Shown: in pieces, positions 7,890 through 16,132 of the stretch | Numbering within the stretch: position 1 is the stretch's first letter | Layout of the letters: each line of letters opens with the position of its first letter | Assembly (NCBI RefSeq): GCF_001983165.1 | Contig: NZ_MNPU01000035.1 | Location: 1 to 64,000 of the forward strand | Origin: Pseudomonas gessardii | GTDB lineage: Bacteria > Pseudomonadota > Gammaproteobacteria > Pseudomonadales > Pseudomonadaceae | Direction: 5' to 3' | Length of the DNA: 64,000 bases | Notes under the pieces: generated by a model | Seen by the model: only the letters and a program-made list of their open reading frames with translations | Told to the model about the DNA's origin: nothing | Database searches by the model: none | Translations under genes and position numbers: made by a program

Positions 7890-8228
7890 ATGAACACGTC
7901 CAAAGTGACTGCCCTCGCCCTCGCCGGCCTGCTGTCTGCGGTTTCCCTGGCCAGCGTCGCCGCGTCCGACCACTCCACCGGCAAGACCGACCCGATTGGC
8001 AGCCCACCCAACCCTGCGACCGAAGAAACCAGGAACTCCATGGGCACCGGGCTGGATACCAATGGCGGAGCCATCATCCAGGACGGCGCCGACCCACGCA
8101 CCCAAGGCAATGACGGCAACCGCCAGGGCCTGGGCACCGATGTCGAGAACGGCAAGATCGGCCCGGGCAAGAACGCCACCCCAAGCAACATCGATGACAA
8201 CCTGCCCGGCGCGCCGAAACAACCTTGA
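7890..8228 (+). CDS. Small secreted low-complexity protein of unknown function
   Basis: 112 aa. A clear Sec signal peptide (residues 1-25, MNTSKVTALALAGLLSAVSL then SVAAS) is followed by a chain rich in Gly, Asn, Asp and Pro, with no cysteine, no hydrophobic core and repeated short GxGTD/GNDGN-like motifs. It looks intrinsically disordered and exported to the periplasm or beyond. A strong GGAG lies eight bases before the ATG. I do not recognise a domain. It is monocistronic between a divergent acetyltransferase and the convergent DUF1285 gene. Confidence 0.8.
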   Translation: MNTSKVTALALAGLLSAVSLASVAASDHSTGKTDPIGSPPNPATEETRNSMGTGLDTNGGAIIQDGADPRTQGNDGNRQGLGTDVENGKIGPGKNATPSNIDDNLPGAPKQP

Positions 8229-8271
8229 GCCACGGCCCCTGAAGAGGTATGCCGCACCGATATAGCCGGGC

Positions 8272-8838
8272 TCAGTCCACAGGTTCCAGGCCAATCGGGA
8301 AAAATACCCCGCCACTCCACACCCCCAGCCAGCGCTGGCCATCGATCAGGCGTGTCACCGCCAGCTCCACCAACTGGTAGAACACGTTGCGATGGACCAG
8401 CGCCTCCAGGTTGTGGCGCACCAGCACGTAGGGCGAAGGTTCCTGGGTGTGCGGATCAATCAGCACCCGCAGCGGGTGTGCCGGGCCGGCTTCGATCAGG
8501 TCTTCGACATTGGAGGTAAACCGCAGGAGCTGGCTTTCGCCCTGCCCCTCGACCTCCAGCGACACGACCACAAAGGGCGCGTCATCCACCTTGATCCCGA
8601 CCTTTTCCACCGGCGTGATCAGAAAGTAATCCTCGCCATCGCGGCGGATGATAGTGGAGAACAGCTTGACCATCGGTTTGCGCCCGATGGGGGTGCCCAG
8701 GTAATACCAGGTGCCATCCCGGGCGATACGCATGTCGATATCGCCACAGAAATCCGGGTTCCACAGGTGAACCGGTGCCGGTCCCTTGCCCTTGGGCAAT
8801 TGTGCCAACAAATCATTGGCCTTGGCCGAACCCGTCAT
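8272..8838 (-). CDS. DUF1285 domain-containing protein
   Basis: 188 aa, matching the family length. DUF1285 proteins are conserved in proteobacteria; solved members have two small beta-rich domains, but no biochemical role is established. Recognisable stretches are the VHLWNPDFCGDIDMRI N-terminal part, YYLGTPIGRKPMVKLFSTI and the DGEDYFLITPVEKVGI segment. AAGGAG lies nine bases before ATG 8838. It is directly downstream of the DUF4823 lipoprotein gene with 16 bases between, so the two probably form a transcript. Confidence 0.88.
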   Translation of the reverse strand: MTGSAKANDLLAQLPKGKGPAPVHLWNPDFCGDIDMRIARDGTWYYLGTPIGRKPMVKLFSTIIRRDGEDYFLITPVEKVGIKVDDAPFVVVSLEVEGQGESQLLRFTSNVEDLIEAGPAHPLRVLIDPHTQEPSPYVLVRHNLEALVHRNVFYQLVELAVTRLIDGQRWLGVWSGGVFFPIGLEPVD

Positions 8839-8854
8839 GCTGTTCTCCTTTGAA

Positions 8855-9460
8855 TTACTGGTCGCTCATGCCCAACAGACTGCGGGCGTACTGGCGCAGC
8901 GGTGGGCCAAGCAGGTCTTCAGGCTTGTTGTCGTGGAACGTCAGTAAACCGCCACGGCTGCGAATGCGTGCAGTATCGATCAAATACTGGGTGCTGGTCT
9001 CGATCAACATGATTTGGATCACCCCGCTGTCGACACCCAGCCGGTCGAGGGCTTCCTGGTCGGCCCACTCGTCCGCATTGCCGATGCGATCATCCGCCTT
9101 GGCAAACCGTGTATACAACAGGTAATGGGCGCCTACCTCGCGGGCCTCGGCCATGGCCTGCTCCAAACCTTCCGGGGCGCGGGCGCGGCGCACCATGGGG
9201 AAGTATTCGATAAAACCGTTGAAGGCTTCTTCGGCCACCACATTGGGCCGCGGGTAGGCACTGCCCGGCGGCGTGAACGCGCCCTGGGCGATAAACACAA
9301 AGGAGTCGGGCTGAATGCGAACCGAGTTGGAACGGCGGGTGTCGCTGTGGTCCAGCAAACCGGCATCGCTCATCTGATAGCGAGTGCCTTCGGCCATATC
9401 GCTGACTGTCATGCAGCCACCCAGCGCAAACGACGCCAGCAACAAAACCAGACTACGCAT
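8855..9460 (-). CDS. DUF4823 domain-containing lipoprotein
   Basis: 201 aa. The N terminus (MRSLVLLLASFALGGC) is a lipoprotein signal with lipobox LGGC, so Cys16 should be lipidated. Met at +2 suggests outer-membrane sorting under the general rule. The rest is the DUF4823 domain, including a GAHYLLYTRFAKADDR motif and the IQIMLIETSTQYLIDTARIRS strand region typical of envelope lipoproteins. Function is unknown. A GGAGG Shine-Dalgarno precedes the ATG. It is probably co-transcribed with the DUF1285 gene. Confidence 0.88.
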   Translation of the reverse strand: MRSLVLLLASFALGGCMTVSDMAEGTRYQMSDAGLLDHSDTRRSNSVRIQPDSFVFIAQGAFTPPGSAYPRPNVVAEEAFNGFIEYFPMVRRARAPEGLEQAMAEAREVGAHYLLYTRFAKADDRIGNADEWADQEALDRLGVDSGVIQIMLIETSTQYLIDTARIRSRGGLLTFHDNKPEDLLGPPLRQYARSLLGMSDQ

Positions 9461-9534
9461 CCTATCCTCCAGAGGCCGGTGACGGAAAACCGGCGAATGG
9501 GCACGAGATGCAGATTTTGCGCCAGCTTGCCTGG

Positions 9535-10503
9535 CTAGCCACCAATGATCTTCATCACCGTCGCCCCGCCCGAAAACGCCACTTCCTGCTTGTCACCCAA
9601 GGCCTTGACCAGCAAGCCCTGTAACGCCGGCAGGGCCTGGTGTCGCGGCTTGTCCAACAGGTCGCCGACATAGTGGCGGTTGCTCGAAGACAGGCAGCCG
9701 TGCAGCCAACCCGTGGACGACAGGCGCAAGCGCGAGCAGGTTCGGCAAAACGGCACGCTTTCATTGGCGATCACGCCGAAGAAGCCCTGGCCGGGAATTT
9801 CATAACGCACGGCCGTGGCATCCACCGGGGCGTCGGCCTGCAAGTATTCGTGATGCTCGCCAATCAGGCTCAACAGTTGTTGAAGGCTGACAAATTGCTG
9901 CAGGAAGGCGTTGGAGTCGCTGGCCAGGTGGCCCATGCGCATCAACTCGATAAAACGCAATTCATAGCCACGCGCCAGGCAATACTCCAGCAGCGGCATC
10001 ACCTGGTCGAGGTTCTGCCCGCGCAACGGCACCATATTGACCTTGATCCTGATCCCCGCCGCACGCGCCTGGTCCATGCCATCGAGGACCGTGGCCAGGT
10101 CGCCGCCCCGGGCAATCCCGCGAAAGGCGTCGGCATCCAGGGTGTCGAGAGACACATTGATCCGGCGAATGCCGGCATCGACCAGCAATGGCAACTTGCG
10201 CGCCAGTAACTGGCCATTGGTGGTCAGGCTGATATCGCTCAAGCCCATCTGCCCGACGGCCTGCATAAAGGTTTCGAGCTTGGGGCTGACCAGTGGCTCG
10301 CCGCCGGTAATGCGCAGGCGATCGATACCCGCCGCCTCGATCAGGTAGGCCACGCCACGGGCCATGGCCTCGGCCGAGAGCTCGTCCTGCGCAGCCACCA
10401 GCCGCTTGCCATTGGGCACGCAGTAGGTACAGGCGTAATTGCAGGCTGAGGTCAGGCTGATCCGCAAATTGCGAAAACGCCTGCCTTGACGATCAACGAT
10501 CAT
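9535..10503 (-). CDS. moaA: GTP 3',8-cyclase (molybdenum cofactor biosynthesis protein A)
   Basis: 322 aa. This radical-SAM enzyme makes the first step of molybdopterin synthesis from GTP, together with MoaC. The N-terminal CNYACTYC motif (about 21-28) binds the SAM [4Fe-4S] cluster. A second cluster is ligated by the CRTCSRLRLSSTGWLHGC motif (about 251-268). The C terminus ends in the Gly-Gly that is essential in MoaA. The start at ATG 10503 has GGAG eight bases upstream. It stands alone; the cofactor is used by enzymes such as the molybdenum hydroxylase encoded at 29-33 kb. Confidence 0.96.
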   Translation of the reverse strand: MIVDRQGRRFRNLRISLTSACNYACTYCVPNGKRLVAAQDELSAEAMARGVAYLIEAAGIDRLRITGGEPLVSPKLETFMQAVGQMGLSDISLTTNGQLLARKLPLLVDAGIRRINVSLDTLDADAFRGIARGGDLATVLDGMDQARAAGIRIKVNMVPLRGQNLDQVMPLLEYCLARGYELRFIELMRMGHLASDSNAFLQQFVSLQQLLSLIGEHHEYLQADAPVDATAVRYEIPGQGFFGVIANESVPFCRTCSRLRLSSTGWLHGCLSSSNRHYVGDLLDKPRHQALPALQGLLVKALGDKQEVAFSGGATVMKIIGG

Positions 10504-10642
10504 GGATCACTCCGGCAGCGGATAATTCGGGCGCGCTAAAACCTGACTTATAAATCAGATTTTAGCAAGGTCCTTGCCTGAGTATATTCCTGGGTTGGCA
10601 CACACGGCAGTAAATCAGCCGGCCATTGTCCGGGTGAATGCC

Positions 10643-11296
10643 TTAGGTGGCAGGCGTCTCGGGGTTCGGCAGGTCGGAGCTGTGCTTGCGCTTGTTGCCC
10701 ATACGCACGCCGATGTCCATCAGGAACTGGAAGAAGCCTTCCTGATCTTCCAGCACGTTGCTCCAAAATGGCGAGTGGTACAGCGCCACGGCGCCATGGA
10801 CCAACGCCCACGCGGCGCAGTAATGAAAATAAGGTGGCACGTCTTCCAGCTTGCCTTCGCTGATCCGGCCCTTGATCAGCAGGGTCAGGCGCTCGAAGTT
10901 CGAGGCACGGATCTTGTGCAGTTCCTCGACCATTTCCGGCACCTGGTGGCCCTTGACCACTTTTTCTTCGAGGCGGTCGAACAGGCGATAGCGCTGCGGG
11001 TCACGCATGCGGAACTCGAAGTAGGCGCGGGACAGCGCTTCCTTGTCCTTGTCGACGTCGGCCGAGTGCAGCAACTCGTTCAAATCGCGCTCGTAGTCGA
11101 GCATCAGGCGCAGATAGATCTCGGCCTTGGATTTGAAGTGTTTATAGATCGTGCCTTTGCCGATACCCACGGCATCCGCAATCATCTCGACGGTGACGCT
11201 GTCTTCACCCTGTTCGAGGAACAATTTGAGCGCGGTGTCGAGAATTTCCTGCTCACGGCGGCGAAACTCACGGACCTTACGGGGTTCTTTGTGCAT
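10643..11296 (-). CDS. TetR/AcrR-family transcriptional regulator
   Basis: 217 aa from ATG 11296 (MHKEPRKVREFRRREQEIL), the start I recall for Pseudomonas homologues; an open extension to 11350 adds an unlikely proline-rich tail. The N-terminal HTH covers about residues 12-60 (VTVEMIADAVGIGKGTIYKHFKSK). The C-terminal ligand domain is all-helical, with a conserved AWALVHGAVALYHSPFW stretch. It matches the TetR gene found beside rgsA/tatD in P. aeruginosa. No Shine-Dalgarno of quality is visible. The ligand and targets are unknown. Confidence 0.88.
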   Translation of the reverse strand: MHKEPRKVREFRRREQEILDTALKLFLEQGEDSVTVEMIADAVGIGKGTIYKHFKSKAEIYLRLMLDYERDLNELLHSADVDKDKEALSRAYFEFRMRDPQRYRLFDRLEEKVVKGHQVPEMVEELHKIRASNFERLTLLIKGRISEGKLEDVPPYFHYCAAWALVHGAVALYHSPFWSNVLEDQEGFFQFLMDIGVRMGNKRKHSSDLPNPETPAT

Positions 11297-11602
11297 AGAA
11301 AGAGGTCTGCAGAGGTCAGGATTGGGAGGGCTTGGCGCCATAGGGCTCACAGGGTGAACCGATGATGGAACGTTTTACCCGGTGCGCGGGATTATCCCGA
11401 CTGGACGGTCGTTGGGCAACGTCTATATGAACAACCCATACACTAAACTTACAGTGCGCCAACGAATCAGGCGATATGGGTCAGAAATAAAACACCGGCC
11501 CGCGCAATGTATTGCTGTTCAATGAGAACTCAAGCGAAGCGGACGTATTCCAAATCTGTTTAAAAAACGACCAAAAGCGACTGGACTGCACGCAATACTG
11601 AT

Positions 11603-11612
11603 CAATACTTCA
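11603..11612 (+). promoter_or_regulatory. Sigma-S-type -10 element of rgsA
   Basis: CAATACTTCA matches 8 of 10 positions of the RpoS -10 consensus CTATACTTAA and lies 5 bases before the predicted RNA start. RgsA is known to be RpoS-dependent. Between the tetR start (11296) and this element (about 300 bp) I see no gene or other motif. Confidence 0.6.
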
Positions 11613-11616
11613 TCTG

Positions 11617-11732
11617 TCGGTGTGACATCTCCCCCAAGTGAAGCACCGATATGGGTACCAACGGACCGTGTATCCTTGTTTACTCCTAATGGTCTTAGCC
11701 CGGATTCACCCCCCAGAACCCGGGTTTTTTTT
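11617..11732 (+). ncRNA. rgsA: Small regulatory RNA RgsA
   Basis: The position next to tatD and a tetR gene, on the strand opposite to both, is that of rgsA (PA2958.1, formerly P16) in P. aeruginosa. The predicted transcript of about 116 nt, from a sigma-S -10 element to a strong terminator (11699-11732), agrees with the known size of about 120 nt. It carries a C-rich unpaired tract (CATCTCCCCC near 11627) that could pair with mRNAs. RgsA responds to RpoS and indirectly to the Gac system and acts with Hfq; gacS is also in this window at 41343. Ends are inferred to within a few bases. Confidence 0.82.
11699..11732 (+). terminator. Rho-independent terminator of rgsA
   Basis: CCCGGATTC (11699-11707) pairs with GAACCCGGG (11716-11724) with one mismatch around a C-rich loop, followed by eight T residues (11725-11732). 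No coding gene on the plus strand precedes it, which is itself evidence for an RNA gene. Confidence 0.85.
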
Positions 11733-11741
11733 GCCTTGAAT

Positions 11742-12524
11742 TCAGCGAACGTGCGCCAGGGGGAACAGACGCTTGAAGTTCTCGGTGGTCTGCTCGGCAA
11801 ACCCCTCGACCGACTCGCCGCGCAGCATCGCCAGGTAATCGGCCACATCCCGCACATATTCCGGCAGGTTCGGCTTGCCACGGTGGGGGATCGGCGCCAG
11901 GTATGGCGAGTCGGTCTCCACCAGCAAGCGGTCGGCCGGCACCTGGCGCGCCACATCCCGCAGGGCCTCGGCGTTGCGGAAGGTGACGATGCCCGACAGG
12001 GAAATATAGAACCCCAGGTCGAGAGCCGCCTTGGCCATTTCCCAGTCTTCGGTAAAACAGTGCAACACACCCGCCTGGGGCAGCGCCGCTTCGCGCAGCA
12101 AGGCCAGGGTGTCGGCACGGGCGCCGCGGGTATGCACGATCACGGGCTTGCCGGTCTGCTGCGCCGCTTGCAGGTGCAGGCGGAACGAGGCCTGCTGCAG
12201 TTCGGCAGCTTCCGGCTCGTAGTGGTAATCCAGGCCTGTCTCGCCAATGGCCACTACGCGCGGGTGATTGAGTTCACCCAGCAACCAGTCAAGGGCCGGG
12301 GCTTCGCCAGGCTTGAGGTCCAGGGGGTGGATGCCCACCGAGCAATCCACATCGGCATAGCGTTCGGCCAGGGCCTTGACGTGGGCGGCATTCTCGGCGC
12401 TGACGCCAATGCACAGGAAGTGCCCCACACCCCGCTGGCGCGCAGCATCGAGGGCGGCATCCAGGGAGCCGTTGTGGGCGGCGAGGTCGAGGCGATCAAG
12501 GTGGCAATGGGAATCTACGAGCAT
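11742..12524 (-). CDS. TatD-family metal-dependent hydrolase (YcfH type)
   Basis: 260 aa, a TIM-barrel amidohydrolase-like DNase. Metal ligands are visible in DSHCHLD (residues 4-10), the GETGLDYHY stretch (Glu near 93), VHTRGA (His near 129), LHCFTE (His near 154) and ETDSPYL (Asp near 204). TatD proteins act as 3'-5' exonucleases on DNA or RNA. It is the last gene of the pabC-mltG-tmk-holB run. In P. aeruginosa pilZ lies between holB and this gene; here only 65 bases separate them. Confidence 0.94.
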   Translation of the reverse strand: MLVDSHCHLDRLDLAAHNGSLDAALDAARQRGVGHFLCIGVSAENAAHVKALAERYADVDCSVGIHPLDLKPGEAPALDWLLGELNHPRVVAIGETGLDYHYEPEAAELQQASFRLHLQAAQQTGKPVIVHTRGARADTLALLREAALPQAGVLHCFTEDWEMAKAALDLGFYISLSGIVTFRNAEALRDVARQVPADRLLVETDSPYLAPIPHRGKPNLPEYVRDVADYLAMLRGESVEGFAEQTTENFKRLFPLAHVR

Positions 12525-12589
12525 AAGAAGTTACAACTTGCGTCACAGGAAGTGTCCGGCCCACGCAACCTGCGTCGGCCCCGAAAATA

Positions 12590-13576
12590 TCAACGTCGGC
12601 CGAGCAGCCCGACCCACTGCACCAGCAGCGCCTCAAGCAACAGCACCCGGTTCAGGTTGGCCTTGCCCAACACCTTCTGGCGCTGGGCGAGGATCCAGTC
12701 CTGGATGTTCAATACCTTGTCCTGGGCGCTCTTTTGCGCCAGGTATTGCACGACCTTGCGCATGTCCATCAATCCCAGGCCGTTTTCGTCCTGGGTCAGT
12801 TGGTAGCGCAGGATCAGGCTGGACCAGTCGCAGAACCAGTCAAACAGCAGCAACAGCGGCACGTCTTTCCAGCCCTCGGCCAACTGCGTGGCTGACTGCT
12901 CCTGCTTGAGCAGCTTCTTCACCCCGTCGACCACCAGCGCGCGCTGCTCGCGCACGCCCTGGGCCTGTAGGCTGACTGCGGCCAAGGGCGAGCCGGCCGC
13001 CAGGGTCAGCAACTCGACCCGCTCCTGCTCACTGCACGCCGGCAGGGCCTGACCCAGCCACTGCAGGCTCATGGCCTCGCTCGGCAGTGGGCAGGCCTGT
13101 TGCACACAGCGGCTGCGGATAGTCGGCAGCAGGCGGCTGGACTGGTGACTGACCAGCAACAGCACCGTATCGCCGGAGGGCTCCTCAAGGCTCTTGAGCA
13201 AGGCGTTGGCGGCGTTGATGTTCATCGACTCCACCGGCTCGATCAACACCACCTTGCGCCCGCCCATCTGCGCGGTCTGCACCACGAAGCTCACCAGGTC
13301 GCGCACCTGGTCGACCTTGATCGCCTTGTCGGCCTCTTCCGGCTCCAGCACATAATTGTCGGGATGGCTGCCGGCCTTGAGCAGCAGGCACGACTTGCAG
13401 TGCCCGCAGGCCTCCAGCCCCGCCGGTTGCTGGCACAGCAGGCGCGCCATCAAGCGTTCGGCCAGGGCACGCTTGCCAATGCCCACCGGCCCATGGAGCA
13501 GGTAGGCATGGGCGTGCTGGGCACGCCCGGCCAATTGCTGCCACAGGCTGTCCTGCCACGGATAGGCTTCAGCCAC
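12590..13576 (-). CDS. holB: DNA polymerase III delta' subunit
   Basis: 328 aa from GTG 13576, which overlaps the tmk stop by 8 bases; the length equals that of P. aeruginosa HolB, and the open frame further upstream is tmk in another frame. Delta' is part of the clamp loader that places the beta clamp on DNA. Visible features are the HAYLLHGPVGIGKRALAE P-loop region (about 20-37), a zinc-binding CGHCKSC cluster (about 56-65), the ANALLKSLEEP region and SRC of the sensor (about 125-165), and a helical collar domain to the end. Both ends look intact although the expected downstream neighbour pilZ is gone. Confidence 0.95.
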   Translation of the reverse strand: MAEAYPWQDSLWQQLAGRAQHAHAYLLHGPVGIGKRALAERLMARLLCQQPAGLEACGHCKSCLLLKAGSHPDNYVLEPEEADKAIKVDQVRDLVSFVVQTAQMGGRKVVLIEPVESMNINAANALLKSLEEPSGDTVLLLVSHQSSRLLPTIRSRCVQQACPLPSEAMSLQWLGQALPACSEQERVELLTLAAGSPLAAVSLQAQGVREQRALVVDGVKKLLKQEQSATQLAEGWKDVPLLLLFDWFCDWSSLILRYQLTQDENGLGLMDMRKVVQYLAQKSAQDKVLNIQDWILAQRQKVLGKANLNRVLLLEALLVQWVGLLGRR

Positions 13577-14201
13577 GGTAAAGCTCCAACAGCTTGGGCA
13601 GCAGTGCATCGATGGCCTGCTGTACCTGTTCCAGCGGCTGCGCGGCATCCAGCAGGCAGTAGCGCGACGGTGCGGCCTGGGCACGCTGGAGATAAGCGGC
13701 GCGCACCGCTTCAAAAAAGGCCCGGCCTTCCAGCTCGAAGCGGTCCAGGCGGCCACGGGCGCTGGCCCGGGCCAGGCCGACCTCTACCGGCAGGTCGAAG
13801 ACCAGGGTCAGGTGCGGGCGCAGTTCGCCCTGGACAAAGCTCTCCAGGGTCGCGATGCGCGCCAGGGACAAACCACGGCCAGCCCCTTGGTAGGCGTAGG
13901 TGGAATCGGTGAAGCGGTCGCAGATCACCACCGCGCCACGGGCCAGCGCCGGGCGTATCACCCCGGCCAGGTGCTGGGCACGGGCGGCAAACACCAGCAA
14001 CAGCTCGGTGTCCGGGTGCATGACCTCATCGCCAGTGGCCAGCAGTACCTCGCGGATCTTCTCGGCCAGGGGCGTACCGCCAGGCTCCCGGGTCAGCAGC
14101 ACCTCGATCCCTTCAGCACGCAAGCGTTCGGCCAGGTATTCGCGGTTGGTACTCTTGCCGGCGCCTTCCGGGCCTTCCAGGGTAATAAACAAGCCAGTCA
14201 C
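13569..14201 (-). CDS. tmk: Thymidylate kinase
   Basis: 210 aa. It phosphorylates dTMP to dTDP using ATP. The P-loop is EGPEGAGKST (residues 9-18), the DRF/TDSTYAYQGAGRGL region binds dTMP (about 93-112), and a LID-like RASARGRLDRFE segment follows (about 144-155). It starts with GTG at 14201 behind AAGGA. It overlaps holB by 8 bases, so translation is probably coupled. It sits in the pabC-mltG-tmk-holB-tatD operon. Confidence 0.96.
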   Translation of the reverse strand: MTGLFITLEGPEGAGKSTNREYLAERLRAEGIEVLLTREPGGTPLAEKIREVLLATGDEVMHPDTELLLVFAARAQHLAGVIRPALARGAVVICDRFTDSTYAYQGAGRGLSLARIATLESFVQGELRPHLTLVFDLPVEVGLARASARGRLDRFELEGRAFFEAVRAAYLQRAQAAPSRYCLLDAAQPLEQVQQAIDALLPKLLELYRG

Positions 14202-14220
14202 AGGCAGTCCTTAGTCAGAG

Positions 14221-15315
14221 TCATTGCGGGCCTTGCGCGGGCGCAGCGTCGGGCGCGACCGGCTCAACGGTCGCGGGCGCAGCCGGCGCGGGGCTGGAGC
14301 GATAGTCGGCGCGGCGCTTGAGCTGGTACTCGCGCACGGCGGCATTATGGGCCTCCAGGCTATCGGAGAAAATATGGCTGCCATCGCCCCGGGCCACGAA
14401 ATACAGGCTGCTGCCCGGCACCGGGTTCAACGCGGCATGGATCGCCTCGCGGCCGACCATGGCAATCGGCGTCGGCGGCAAGCCGCTGATCATGTAGGTG
14501 TTATAGGGCGTGGCTTCCTTGAGGTGCGCGCGCGTCAACTTGCCGTTGTAGCGCTCGCCCATGCCGTAGATCACGGTGGGATCGGTTTGCAGCAGCATGC
14601 CGATCTTCAGGCGCCGCACAAACACCCCGGCAATCTGCCCACGCTCTTCAGGCACGCCGGTTTCCTTCTCCACCAGCGACGCCATGATCAGCGCCTGGTA
14701 GGCATCGGTATAGGGCGCCTCCGGGGCGCGTCGGCTCCACTCCTGGGCCAGTACATCGTCCAGGCGGTTGTAGGCTTTCTTCAGGAACTCGACATCGGTC
14801 ATGCCGCGCACAAAACGGTAGGTGTCGGGGAAGAACCGCCCTTCGGGGAACACGTCAGGATGGCCGATTTTTGCCATCACCTCGGGATCACTCAAGCCCG
14901 CCAGGGTCTGCTCGATCTTTTCATGCTTGGCCAAGGCGCTGCGGACCTGGCGAAAGTTCCAGCCCTCTACCAGGGTCAGGCTGTACTGCACCACGTCGCC
15001 GCGCTGCCACAGGCCGATCAGGCCCTGGGCCGTCAGGCCTGGCGTCATGCGGTATTCGCCACTGTGCAGCGGTTGGCCTTCAAGGTTGAAGCGCCAGTAG
15101 AGGCGCAACCAGAAAGCATCTTCAAGCACGCCGTCAGCTTCCAGGCGATTGAAGGTGCCTGTCGGGGTCGCGCCGGCCGCTACATCGAGCAATTGCTCCT
15201 GGGCCAGGTTCAGCGGCTGCTTCAAGGCCGAGTCCAGCTTCCAGGCCGAAAAGCCCAGCAGCAAACCCGCCAGGACCAGACCGGTCGCCAGCAGCAATAA
15301 AATTTTACGTCTCAA
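14221..15315 (-). CDS. mltG: Endolytic murein transglycosylase
   Basis: 364 aa from TTG 15315. MltG cuts nascent peptidoglycan strands and sets their length. One N-terminal membrane anchor (about 4-24) precedes a periplasmic YceG/MltG domain. The catalytic-glutamate motif is ASLVEKETGVPEERG (Glu near 218), followed by the LQTDPTVIYGMG and MISGLPPTPI motifs. The C terminus is a Pro/Ala-rich tail. The start is uncertain: TTG 15315 (giving MRRK) has GGGTG six bases upstream and lies just past the pabC stop, but GTG 15324 or TTG 15342 would overlap pabC. Confidence 0.93.
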   Translation of the reverse strand: MRRKILLLLATGLVLAGLLLGFSAWKLDSALKQPLNLAQEQLLDVAAGATPTGTFNRLEADGVLEDAFWLRLYWRFNLEGQPLHSGEYRMTPGLTAQGLIGLWQRGDVVQYSLTLVEGWNFRQVRSALAKHEKIEQTLAGLSDPEVMAKIGHPDVFPEGRFFPDTYRFVRGMTDVEFLKKAYNRLDDVLAQEWSRRAPEAPYTDAYQALIMASLVEKETGVPEERGQIAGVFVRRLKIGMLLQTDPTVIYGMGERYNGKLTRAHLKEATPYNTYMISGLPPTPIAMVGREAIHAALNPVPGSSLYFVARGDGSHIFSDSLEAHNAAVREYQLKRRADYRSSPAPAAPATVEPVAPDAAPAQGPQ

Positions 15316-15316
15316 A

Positions 15317-16132
15317 TCAAACACCCAATAGCGCGCGAACAATGCCTTGCAGTTTACGGGTGAGCGGCCCGGCCGACCAGCTCATTGGCCCACATCCAAG
15401 CACCGGCCAAATGCCATATACGCTATTGCAGACAAACACCTCGTCAGCCTGTTGCAACTGCGCCAGGCTGATATCGCCGACAACCGTGACAATGCCCAAC
15501 GCCTCGGCCCTGGCCAACAGCTCGGCCCGCATGACGCCGGCCACGCCACAGCGGCCCAGGTCAGCCGTCAGCAGTTGGCCGTCATGCACCAGGAACAGGT
15601 TGCTGAACACGCCTTCGATGACACGCCCGGACATATCCAGCATCAATCCTTCGGCGTGATCGGCATCTTGCCACTCGGCGCGGGCGATGACTTGCTCAAG
15701 GCGGTTGAGGTGCTTGAGACCGGCGAGCACCGGTTGCTCGGACAAACGCGTGGCACAGGGAAACAGGCGTACACCTGATAAACCATGGGCCTGGGGATAG
15801 GTGGCAGGCGAGCTGCCTTGCAGAATACGCCGCACGGGGCTGCCGGCCTGGGCGCCATAACCGCGCAGGCTGTCGCCACGGGTGAGGATCAACTTGAGAA
15901 CACCGTCACCGAGGGCAGCGGCATAGGCCAGCAACTCGCTGCGGATCAGTGCCGGGTCCACGGTAAGCGCCAGGCGCCTGCAACCCTGGTCGAGGCGTTG
16001 CAGGTGGCGGTCAAGCAGCACGGGCTGCCCGGCCCTGACCGCGATGGTTTCAAACAAACCATCGCCGTAGGCCAGGCCGCGATCTTTCAGCGGCACGGCG
16101 TCCGCTGGCAAACCGTCGACCCAGCTGTGCAT
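15317..16132 (-). CDS. pabC: Aminodeoxychorismate lyase
   Basis: 271 aa. This PLP enzyme of fold type IV converts 4-amino-4-deoxychorismate to p-aminobenzoate and pyruvate for folate synthesis. The KLILTRGD segment and ECxxSN-like region (GRVIEGVFSNLFLV, about 170-183) are typical, and the PLP lysine is expected in the LKLILTRG region. It starts at ATG 16132, overlapping the fabF stop by one base (TGATG), so it is translationally coupled to fabF. The association of pabC with fabF and mltG is common in gamma-proteobacteria. Confidence 0.95.
   Translation of the reverse strand: MHSWVDGLPADAVPLKDRGLAYGDGLFETIAVRAGQPVLLDRHLQRLDQGCRRLALTVDPALIRSELLAYAAALGDGVLKLILTRGDSLRGYGAQAGSPVRRILQGSSPATYPQAHGLSGVRLFPCATRLSEQPVLAGLKHLNRLEQVIARAEWQDADHAEGLMLDMSGRVIEGVFSNLFLVHDGQLLTADLGRCGVAGVMRAELLARAEALGIVTVVGDISLAQLQQADEVFVCNSVYGIWPVLGCGPMSWSAGPLTRKLQGIVRALLGV

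Noticed and set aside
11742..11760. Use of the rgsA hairpin as a terminator for tatD on the minus strand
   Set aside because: On that strand the T-run is replaced by A residues preceding the stem, so it would not terminate tatD transcripts efficiently.
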